From: JBECKR01 sp040235415
Lineage (GTDB): Bacteria; Acidobacteriota; Polarisedimenticolia; Polarisedimenticolales; Polarisedimenticolaceae
DNA: 20,220 bases
NCBI GenBank assembly: GCA_040235415.1
Contig: JBECKR010000068.1
Coordinates: 1 to 20,220, forward strand
Reading direction: 5' to 3'
Positions 14,998 through 20,220 of this stretch are shown here, in pieces. The first letter of the stretch is position 1. Each line of letters starts with the position of its first letter. A program made the position numbers and the translations under genes. The notes under the pieces were generated by a model, which did not search any database, had not been told where the DNA came from, and saw nothing but the letters and a program-made list of their open reading frames with translations.

Positions 14998-15003
14998 AGT
15001 GTA
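14998..15003 (-). promoter_or_regulatory. Candidate -10 element of arfB
   Basis: TACACT on the minus strand, identical to the lipB -10 candidate, ends six bases before the GTG start. No recognisable -35 lies 16-18 bp upstream, so the support is the -10 and its position only. Confidence 0.35.
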
Positions 15004-15043
15004 GCCGGGGACATTCCTCGACGCCGCGTCGACCGGACTCGCG

Positions 15044-15049
15044 TATAAT
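15044..15049 (+). promoter_or_regulatory. Perfect TATAAT -10 upstream of the thioesterase gene
   Basis: TATAAT within TCGCGTATAATCCCGCC predicts a transcript starting near 15056 and a leader of about 108 nt before ATG 15164. The -35 region is not near consensus. A very similar context, TCGCGTATAACCCCG, occurs at 17379-17393. Confidence 0.5.
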
Positions 15050-15075
15050 CCCGCCCAGACGCCGCGATGCTCGGA

Positions 15076-15104
15076 GCGGACTCGGGTGAGAGAACCCGGT
15101 CCGC
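15076..15104 (+). promoter_or_regulatory. Leader hairpin before the thioesterase gene
   Basis: GCGGAC (15076-15081), a bulged T and CGGGT (15083-15087) can pair with ACCCG (15094-15098) and GTCCGC (15099-15104) across a six-base loop. The result is an 11-bp stem inside the predicted leader. No known riboswitch class was recognised. Confidence 0.4.
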
Positions 15105-15163
15105 GAGGGGTATCCCGGTCTTGGTCGTTCACGCGGAACGCTGTTGTTCGGCTCGCACTACGA

Positions 15164-15637
15164 ATGGTCGCTCCCACGTTCAAGTCGCGCGATCCCGATT
15201 TCGAGGCCCGCGTTCGCGACAACTTCGCCCGACAGCGGATCATGCGCGTGCTCGGAGCCGACCTGACCGCCGTGCGCCCAGGCCACGTCGAGATCACCCT
15301 TCCGTTCCGCGACGACCTGACGCAGCAGCACGGCTACCTTCACGCCGCCGCGATCGCGGCCATCGCCGACAGCGCGTGCGGTTATGCGGCGCTCACGCTC
15401 ATGGAGCCGCAGCTGGATGTGCTCTCGGTGGAGTTCAAGATCAATCTCCTCGCCCCGGCCGCGGGCGAGCGCTTCGTCGCGGTGGGCAGGGTGCTCCGCC
15501 CCGGCCGGACGCTGACCGTGTGCTCGGCCGACGTCGTGGCCGAGCGGAACGGCGACAGCAAGCTCATCGCCGTGATGCAGGCGACGATGATCTCGTCCGC
15601 GGCCGACGGCCCTCCGGGGACCGCCGAGACGAAATGA
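15164..15637 (+). CDS. PaaI-like hotdog-fold thioesterase
   Basis: A small cytoplasmic hotdog-fold protein that probably hydrolyses an acyl- or aryl-CoA thioester. The substrate cannot be told from sequence. ATG 15164 gives 157 aa, within the family range. The core motif is QQHGYLHAAAIAAIADSACG, the counterpart of the HGG-x-hydrophobic-AD segment, with the likely catalytic Asp in IADSA. It is followed by SVEFKINLLAPA and GRVLRPGRTLTVCSADV, both typical strands of the fold. No strong ribosome site precedes it, and an upstream GTG in the same frame cannot be excluded. The next gene starts 13 bases after its stop, so they may be co-transcribed. Confidence 0.85.
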   Translation: MVAPTFKSRDPDFEARVRDNFARQRIMRVLGADLTAVRPGHVEITLPFRDDLTQQHGYLHAAAIAAIADSACGYAALTLMEPQLDVLSVEFKINLLAPAAGERFVAVGRVLRPGRTLTVCSADVVAERNGDSKLIAVMQATMISSAADGPPGTAETK

Positions 15638-15650
15638 GGGCTCGGAACCG

Positions 15651-16277
15651 ATGAGACCCCGGATCGCAATGGCCGTAGCGTTGCTCGCGAATTTTCCGGT
15701 CGCGGCTTCCGAGTGCGGCCTCGAGGTCCGCACGATCGATGCCGCGGACTCCAAGCCCCTGCCGGCCGTTCGCGTGCTCCTCGTCGACCCCTCGACCGAC
15801 GTCACGATCGAGGAGCGCCGCGGCGGCCTCCATGGGGTCGCCACCTTCTTCGGACTGGTGAGCGGCAACGACCACCTTCTTCGGGCGCTGTTCGAGGGCG
15901 CCGTGCCGCGATCCGCTCTCGTCCGGTGCGCCGGCGAACGATCGAGTCCTTCTCTCGCACTCGAGTTCCCGCAGCACGTCTCGCTCGTACGGCTGTTGGC
16001 GACCCCGATGGCGTTCCATGGAAAGTTCGTACGCGTCGAGGGGTTCCTCCGGCTTCGGTTCGAAGGCAACGCCCTGTTCTTGACCGCCGAGGACCGACGG
16101 CTCGGACTCGGCAAGAACGCCGTGTGGGTCGACGCCACGAACGAGATGTACGAACGACGCAAGGAGCTCACTCGAGGTCCGGTGAGCATCGTCGCGAGGT
16201 TCGACGCGGAGGATCTCGGCCACATGAACCTGTTCGGCGGTGCTCTCGAGGACGTGCAGGAGTGCACGACCTGGTGA
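15651..16277 (+). CDS. Secreted protein of unknown function with possible OB-fold C-terminus
   Basis: The 208-aa product starts at ATG 15651. A short signal peptide (MRPRIAMAVALLANFPVAAS) is followed by CGLEV, so Sec export is likely; the cysteine could form a disulfide with Cys105 or the C-terminal Cys. Residues about 20-60 (PLPAVRVLLVDPSTDVTIEE) resemble a beta-sandwich strand pattern. Residues about 115-205 (FHGKFVRVEGFLRLRFEGNA, LFLTAEDRR, NAVWVDA, PVSIVARFDAEDLGHMN) have the rhythm of a five-stranded OB-like barrel seen in uncharacterised secreted proteins. I cannot name a family or a function. It sits between a thioesterase and an MDR oxidoreductase. Confidence 0.75.
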   Translation: MRPRIAMAVALLANFPVAASECGLEVRTIDAADSKPLPAVRVLLVDPSTDVTIEERRGGLHGVATFFGLVSGNDHLLRALFEGAVPRSALVRCAGERSSPSLALEFPQHVSLVRLLATPMAFHGKFVRVEGFLRLRFEGNALFLTAEDRRLGLGKNAVWVDATNEMYERRKELTRGPVSIVARFDAEDLGHMNLFGGALEDVQECTTW

Positions 16278-16313
16278 ATTCCGAGGCGCCCGCGACCGGC
16301 CGGGAACGAACTC

Positions 16314-17396
16314 GTGAAACACACCCGCATCGTCGTCCATCGCTACGGCGGACCCGACGAGCTCCGCACGATCGAGGAAGACTGCCCCGAGCCGAAGCGC
16401 GGCGAAGCGCGGGTGCGGGTGCTGGCGGCGGGCGTCGCCCTGCCGGACGTGATGATGCGCGAGGGCATCCACCCCGAGACGCCTCGACTGCCGTTCACGC
16501 CGGGATGGGATCTCGTCGGCGTGGTCGACCGGCTCGGTCCCGGCACCTCGGGGGTCGAGCCGGGCGAGACCGTCGCCGCTCTGCCGATCCACGGAGCGTA
16601 CGCGGAGTTCGTCTGCGTGCCGCAGCGTGAGCTCGTCCCGGTGCCGCCCGGCCTCGACCCCGCCGAGGCCGTCAGTCTCGTGCTGAACTACGTCACGGCG
16701 TACCAGATGCTGCACCGCTCCGCGAAGGCCGGCCCCGGCCGGCGCGTGCTGATCCACGGCGCGTCCGGCGGGGTCGGCTCGGCACTGTTGCAGCTCGGGC
16801 GGCTCGCCGGGCTCGAGATGTACGGCACCTGCTCCTCGCGAGGGGCGCCGACCGTCACCGACCTCGGCGGCATCCCGATCGAATATCGAGAGTCCGACTT
16901 CGTGGCGGAGATCGCCCGCCTCACGCACGACGGCGTGGACGCGGTCTTCGACGGCATCGGCGGCCCCCACATCTGGCGCTCTCGCAGGGCACTCCGCCCC
17001 GGCGGGAAGGTGGTGGCCTACGGTCTCACCGCCTCGCTCAGCGGGGGACGATCGGCCTCGAGCGGTTCGAGCCGGCGGCATCGCTTCCGTGAGATCCGCA
17101 TCTTCATCCCGTACCTCGCCGGCGGCTGGATCCTCCCGGGCCGGAGACGCGTCGTGCTCTACAGCATCCAGTGGCTCAAGCGGCTGCGACCGGCGTGGTT
17201 CCGTCAGGACATGACCACCCTGTTCGACCTCCTGCGACAGCGGAAGATCGAGCCGCTGATCGCGCAGCGGTTCTCCTTCGACGAGGCGCGACGGGCGCAC
17301 GAGCTGCTCGGCAAGGGAGGCGTCGCCGGGAAGTTCGTGCTGGTGCGCGACTCGGCGTCGCGACGGACGGGATCCGATTCGCGTATAACCCCGTGA
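16314..17396 (+). CDS. Zinc-independent MDR oxidoreductase (quinone oxidoreductase-like)
   Basis: A medium-chain dehydrogenase/reductase of 360 aa that probably uses NADPH to reduce an activated double bond or quinone. The N-terminal GroES-like domain (PFTPGWDLVGVV) lacks the structural four-cysteine zinc lobe and catalytic zinc ligands. The Rossmann part has HGASGGVGSALLQL at about residues 149-160 and ends with EARRAHELLGKGGVAGKFVL, a family signature. The start is GTG 16314 with no strong ribosome site nearby. The last dozen residues (ASRRTGSDSRITP) look non-conserved, and a -10-like TATAAC lies inside the end of the gene. The substrate is unknown. Confidence 0.85.
   Translation: MKHTRIVVHRYGGPDELRTIEEDCPEPKRGEARVRVLAAGVALPDVMMREGIHPETPRLPFTPGWDLVGVVDRLGPGTSGVEPGETVAALPIHGAYAEFVCVPQRELVPVPPGLDPAEAVSLVLNYVTAYQMLHRSAKAGPGRRVLIHGASGGVGSALLQLGRLAGLEMYGTCSSRGAPTVTDLGGIPIEYRESDFVAEIARLTHDGVDAVFDGIGGPHIWRSRRALRPGGKVVAYGLTASLSGGRSASSGSSRRHRFREIRIFIPYLAGGWILPGRRRVVLYSIQWLKRLRPAWFRQDMTTLFDLLRQRKIEPLIAQRFSFDEARRAHELLGKGGVAGKFVLVRDSASRRTGSDSRITP
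17384..17389 (+). promoter_or_regulatory. Possible -10 element (TATAAC) ahead of hicBA
   Basis: TATAAC sits in a context (GATTCGCGTATAACCCCG) that matches the TATAAT site at 15044-15049 in 16 of 18 positions. A start near 17396 would give a leader of about 200 nt for hicB. That leader holds a small hairpin, CCCGTG-CCTA-CACGGG (17472-17487), and nothing else recognised. Confidence 0.3.
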
Positions 17397-17601
17397 CGAC
17401 GTCGCGGCGCCCGGGACGGTGTCGACCGTTGCCTGACCGGGTCTTGTGGCTGCCGATCTGCCCTGTCAAGGCCCGTGCCTACACGGGGGTCCGCGCGAAG
17501 TCGGTTCGCGGCGGAGGTCAACGTTATCCGGGCGCAAACCGCGAGCGGCTACCCCCGGAAGGGCTCTGGGCGTAGGATTCATCCAGGCTTGCGAGGTAGG
17601 C

Positions 17602-17808
17602 ATGACGTTCAAGATTGAACTCGAGCAGGAGGACGACGGTCGCTGGATAGCCGAAGTCGTTGAGCTCTCTGGTGTTATGGCTTACGGGGCGACTCCCGAG
17701 GAAGCAAAATCAAAGGTTCAAGCGCTCGCGCTTCGGGTCGTCGCGGACCGCTTGGAGCACGGCGAAGCGGGTCCCGACCTGTTGAGCATCAGTTTCAACG
17801 CGGCATGA
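17602..17808 (+). CDS. hicB: HicB-family antitoxin
   Basis: The 68-aa product starts at ATG 17602 with GAGGT six bases upstream. The sequence MTFKIELEQEDDGRWIAEVV, then VMAYGATPEEAKSKVQALAL, is the partial RNase-H-like fold of HicB antitoxins. Those proteins bind and block the HicA toxin. It is short and has no C-terminal ribbon-helix-helix or HTH domain, so autoregulation through its own DNA-binding domain is not evident. It overlaps hicA by ATGA, the coupling usual for the pair. The order hicB-hicA is the reverse of the E. coli arrangement but common elsewhere. The frame is open upstream to 17446 but that part is not family-like. Confidence 0.85.
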   Translation: MTFKIELEQEDDGRWIAEVVELSGVMAYGATPEEAKSKVQALALRVVADRLEHGEAGPDLLSISFNAA

Positions 17809-18098
17809 GCCAGTGGCGAAGCGTACGCGCCAGACGCCTCCTGGCGGCGCTCGAGCGAATCGGTTGGCGAGTCAAACGAACGACCGGATCCCATCGAGTG
17901 CTGGAACGCGAGGGTTGGCCGGATTTCGTGTTCGCGTTTCATGATCGGGAGGAGGTCGGCCCCCGGATGCTGGCACGTATCTCGACAAGGACCGGACTTG
18001 CGCCTCACGACCTTCAAGAGAGCGTCCGGCCAAACGAGATTACCTTGAGGACGCCGGTCAACTCGCTTGCCGTCGCGAGCGTCGGGCGGCGAGAGTGA
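17805..18098 (+). CDS. hicA: HicA-family mRNA interferase toxin
   Basis: HicA toxins have a double-stranded-RNA-binding-like fold and cleave mRNA with one catalytic histidine. Here that is the His in RTTGSHRVLER, preceded by LLAALERIGWRVKR. FAFHDREEVGPRMLARISTR and TGLAPHDL complete the usual domain by about residue 70. The product is 97 aa, longer than most HicA proteins (60-80 aa). The last 27 residues (ESVRPNEITLRTP and onward) show no family character and may come from a shifted stop. It is translationally coupled to hicB. Toxicity is inferred from the family. Confidence 0.83.
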   Translation: MSQWRSVRARRLLAALERIGWRVKRTTGSHRVLEREGWPDFVFAFHDREEVGPRMLARISTRTGLAPHDLQESVRPNEITLRTPVNSLAVASVGRRE

Positions 18099-18351
18099 CC
18101 GAGTATCGACCCGCCGTGATCCAGTACGGAAGTAGGCCACGGATCTCCATGTCGCAATCCGACGGGCCGAGCAGGTCCCACCGGGACATCCCGCACCGGA
18201 CGGCGAAGGGGATCCGCGCGGGCAAGCGATCATCGCTATCGGTGAACACACCGAGAGCGATTCGGATGGAATCCGGAAGTTCGGTCGATCGGAGACGCCT
18301 GCCATCGCAGACAGACCGGACAGGCTGGTCGAGGAGACGGAGAGACAACAC
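18058..18351 (-). CDS. Possible small minus-strand gene or fragment of unknown function
   Basis: The 18099-18456 gap between hicA and the hydrolase has no convincing plus-strand gene. On the minus strand a frame reads ELPDSIRIALGVFTDSDDRL, PARIPFAVRCGMSRWDLLGP, SDCDMEIRGLLPYWITAGRY. Its balanced composition looks like a real protein, unlike the Arg/Ser/Pro-rich frame on the opposite strand. The start is unclear; GTG 18351 is one choice (97 aa) without a ribosome site. The frame stays open upstream into the hydrolase gene. The 3' end overlaps hicA by 41 bp. It may be a remnant of a longer gene. No family is recognised. Confidence 0.3.
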   Translation of the reverse strand: MLSLRLLDQPVRSVCDGRRLRSTELPDSIRIALGVFTDSDDRLPARIPFAVRCGMSRWDLLGPSDCDMEIRGLLPYWITAGRYSVTLAARRSRRQAS

Positions 18352-18456
18352 CGTCGACGACCGGCCACGCTCGGCGATCGCGGGGAGACCGAATCGCGTC
18401 GACGGGTTCTTCGGTCCCCGAGCGACAGACCTACCGCGCCCATCCGGAGGATCCGG

Positions 18457-19260
18457 GTGAGCGGCTACTCGGTCACGATGCGAACGATTCGCTACGGCCA
18501 TTCGGCCGACCAGGAAGCGGACCTGTACCTGCCACGAAAGCCCTGTCCGGCCGTGGTCTGCTTGCTGCACGGCGGATTCTGGAAGATGCCGTACGGCCGG
18601 GAGCAGATGCACGACGTGGCCCGGGACTTGGCGTCGTGCGGCCTCGCGGTGTGGAACGTCGGATACCGCCGGGTGGGGAGCGGGAATCCCGGGTGGCCGG
18701 CCACGATGGAGGACGTGGCCTCGGGCATCGATCATCTCGCGCGGCTGGCCGCCGACGGCATCGACCTGGACTTGGACCGCGTCGTCGTCGTCGGCCACTC
18801 CGCCGGCGGACACCTCGCGCTGTGGAGCGCCGGGCGTCGACGACGGGAAGGATCGGGCGACCGTGCGCCGACGTTGCGGGCGGCCGTGGGCCTGGCGCCC
18901 ATCGCGGACTTCGCGCTCGCTCACGAACGGGGAGTCGGCGGCTCGGCCGTGTCGGACCTTCTCGGCGGGCCGCGGAGCGAGCATCCCGAGCGCTGGCGGT
19001 CGGCATCACCGAGCGAGATGCTCCCGCTGGGCGTCCCGCAACTCATCCTCCACGGAACCGTCGACGACGAGGTGCCGATCGACCTGTCCCGTCGCTACGC
19101 GCGCGCGGCCGCTCGAGCCGGGGATAGAATCGAGCTCGTCGAGTTGGTCGGTACGGGCCACATGGAGTACCTCGACCCGACCGGCGAGGCTCACGCGACG
19201 CTCCGTCGCTGGGTGCTCGCGACGTTGGGCGAGAACCCCGACCCGGCGTCCGACCCTTGA
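18457..19260 (+). CDS. Alpha/beta hydrolase, kynurenine formamidase/BD-FAE-like
   Basis: The 267-aa product is a serine hydrolase. GTG 18457 is chosen as start because CCGGAGG lies six bases before it; ATG 18478 is the alternative. The oxyanion-hole motif is LLHGGFWKMPYGR, the HGGxW form typical of kynurenine formamidases and related esterases or peptidases. The nucleophile is Ser115 in VVGHSAGGHLALW. The likely acid is Asp203 (HGTVDDEVP) and the base His235 (GTGHMEYLDP). No signal peptide is seen, so it is probably cytoplasmic. With no tryptophan-catabolism genes nearby, formamidase activity is only one option; a small esterase is equally possible. Confidence 0.88.
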   Translation: MSGYSVTMRTIRYGHSADQEADLYLPRKPCPAVVCLLHGGFWKMPYGREQMHDVARDLASCGLAVWNVGYRRVGSGNPGWPATMEDVASGIDHLARLAADGIDLDLDRVVVVGHSAGGHLALWSAGRRRREGSGDRAPTLRAAVGLAPIADFALAHERGVGGSAVSDLLGGPRSEHPERWRSASPSEMLPLGVPQLILHGTVDDEVPIDLSRRYARAAARAGDRIELVELVGTGHMEYLDPTGEAHATLRRWVLATLGENPDPASDP

Positions 19261-19316
19261 ACGTCGCGTCGTGCGGAGCATTCGTGCCGTGGGGTGACAC
19301 GCAGCAAGGAATCGAA

Positions 19317-19557
19317 ATGAAGGAGTACTCGGAAGCGGAGGTTCCGGGCCTTGCGCGGAAGGCCTACCGGGACGGCGACGCGCCAAATTCCCAAGATCGA
19401 GGCCCTCCGTCGCGATTGTCGCGACCTGGAGATTAGCGACGTCACCGCCACGGACGACCCGGAGCTGCAGGAGGCCGAGCTGATGGTGCTGCGCAAGGGC
19501 TTCGCGAGAGTTCTGAGCGCCGACGAAATCAGACGCCGCCTTCGCGGCGCTCCATGA
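19317..19557 (+). pseudogene. Small uncharacterised gene with an apparent frameshift
   Basis: ATG 19317, preceded by AAGGA, begins MKEYSEAEVPGLARKAYRDG but this frame soon becomes unlike protein. From about 19385 the next frame reads RQIPKIEALRRDCRDLEISD, VTATDDPELQEAELMVLRKG, FARVLSADEIRRRLRGAP and stops at 19557. Removing one base near 19380-19388 would join them into an acidic, helical protein of about 80 aa. The continuity of style suggests a single-base insertion or a sequencing error. No family name can be given. Confidence 0.45.
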
Positions 19558-19763
19558 TGCTCCCGACGAAATCACCGACCCTCATCCTCCTCTCCATGCT
19601 CGCGGCCGTTCCGGCCGCAACCTCGCGAGCGGTTGTTCGAGAGCGGCATACGGGCTCCATTTGCCCGGCGCCCGTGACAGGCGCCCCGTGCCGAGTCCGG
19701 CGAGCCGTTGCGACGGATGTGCCCGAAGGGCTAGGCTCCCAGCGCGCGCAGGTGAACGCCTGA
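19554..19763 (+). CDS. Doubtful small ORF with signal-peptide-like start
   Basis: ATG 19554 overlaps the preceding stop as ATGA. It begins MMLPTKSPTLILLSMLAAVP, which resembles a signal peptide with cleavage near AATSRA. The remaining 45 residues are arginine-rich with two cysteines and no recognised fold. The rest of 19558-19888 holds no other gene candidate. It could be a real small secreted protein or chance. Confidence 0.25.
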   Translation: MMLPTKSPTLILLSMLAAVPAATSRAVVRERHTGSICPAPVTGAPCRVRRAVATDVPEGLGSQRAQVNA

Positions 19764-19888
19764 CGCGTCGGACCGCGGCAGCATGCGTTCGTACCGACAT
19801 CGAGGATCCTCTGCGACGTTTCTCGTCGCCGAGGCAGGCGTGCTGCCGGTCGATCCGGGAACCACACATTGACGAGGAGAAACCGAAC

Positions 19889-20176
19889 ATGGCATACGGC
19901 GTCGTGCATTTCTTCGCGGGCGGAACCAGAGAGCAGTACGAAGCGTCGCTCGGGGCGGTTCATCCGAACCGGGAGACCCTACCGAAGGGGCAGATCTACC
20001 ACGCCGCCGGACCGTCGGCCGGCGGCTTCACCATCGTCGCCATCCACGATTCCAAGGAAAGCTGGGAGCGTTTCAGAGATGACATCCTGATGCCGCGACT
20101 CAAGAAGGGCGTGAAGGGCGGGTTCGCGGCGCCGCCACAGGAACAGGCCTTCGAGGTTTACAACCTGCAATCTTGA
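19889..20176 (+). CDS. Small uncharacterised protein, dimeric alpha/beta-barrel-like
   Basis: The 95-aa product starts at ATG 19889 with GAGGAG nine bases upstream. MAYGVVHFFAGGTREQYEAS, followed by a central FTIVAIHDSKESWERFRDD and a final AFEVYNLQS, is the layout of small ferredoxin-like dimeric barrels. The group is related in shape to antibiotic-biosynthesis monooxygenase (ABM) and EthD-type proteins. Members of this particular group are widespread and uncharacterised. No signal peptide or cofactor site is seen. The fold is inferred from the pattern and the function is unknown. Confidence 0.75.
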   Translation: MAYGVVHFFAGGTREQYEASLGAVHPNRETLPKGQIYHAAGPSAGGFTIVAIHDSKESWERFRDDILMPRLKKGVKGGFAAPPQEQAFEVYNLQS

Positions 20177-20182
20177 GCCACG

Positions 20183-20220
20183 CCGGCCCGGGGCCCCCCC
20201 GGCCGCGCCCGGCCGCCGGC
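20183..20220. terminator. Very GC-rich inverted-repeat region at the window edge
   Basis: Right after the last stop the sequence is almost pure G and C, with GCCGGCCCGGGG near its start and CCCGGCCGCCGGC at the edge. These can pair imperfectly into a long stem. It may be a terminator hairpin, but the window ends before a T-tract could be seen. Confidence 0.25.

Noticed and set aside
17397..17601. tRNA or small-RNA gene in the gap before hicB
   Set aside because: Only a 6-bp hairpin (17472-17487) is present; no cloverleaf or T-loop motif was found.
18095..18460. Plus-strand 121-codon frame between hicA and the hydrolase
   Set aside because: It is Arg/Ser/Pro-rich, without a ribosome site, and looks like the shadow of the more protein-like minus-strand frame.
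1..20220. CRISPR arrays, rRNA, integrases and phage genes
   Set aside because: No regularly spaced repeats and no coding frame with such motifs were seen anywhere in the window.

Overview
The window is high-GC bacterial chromosome with dense, mostly operonic genes. A thioredoxin-like protein fused to a DUF3738/TIGR03435-type domain, a tricorn-like S41 protease and a six-cysteine uptake hydrogenase fit an Acidobacteriota-like soil or sediment organism. This placement is an inference from gene content, not from a marker gene.

Left edge, minus strand: a tightly coupled hypC-hypD-hypE maturation operon, with hypE running off the window. It is read from a candidate promoter at about 2333-2362. 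From 2404 to 5041 lies about 2.6 kb of different character: a signal-peptide protein that appears frameshifted into a 16-cysteine tail, then a secreted thioredoxin-fold/DUF3738 fusion. This block is flanked by a 225-bp direct repeat (2179-2403 and 5042-5266, 7 mismatches). The repeat is the first 37 codons of hypC plus its whole promoter region, so the right copy is a truncated hypC facing away from the hydrogenase operon.

5471-9481, plus strand: hyaA-hyaB-hyaC-hyaD, a membrane-bound group 1 [NiFe] uptake hydrogenase. The small subunit has all six cysteines of the oxygen-tolerant proximal [4Fe-3S] cluster. The hyp genes build the NiFe(CN)2CO site, HyaD trims the large subunit, the Tat signal exports the heterodimer, and HyaC passes electrons to the quinone pool.

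9589-15637: a secreted tricorn-like protease with beta-propeller, PDZ and S41 parts; lipB-lipA (lipoate synthesis); convergent arfB (ribosome rescue); and a hotdog thioesterase. A 13-bp palindrome, GGTGTCTGACACC, occurs before lipB and twice in tandem between lipA and arfB.

15651-20220: mixed accessory genes. These are a small secreted protein of unknown function, a zinc-independent quinone-oxidoreductase-like MDR enzyme, a hicB-hicA toxin-antitoxin pair, an alpha/beta hydrolase, a frameshifted small gene, a doubtful small secreted ORF and a small dimeric-barrel-like protein. No tRNA, rRNA, CRISPR array, transposase or integrase was recognised.
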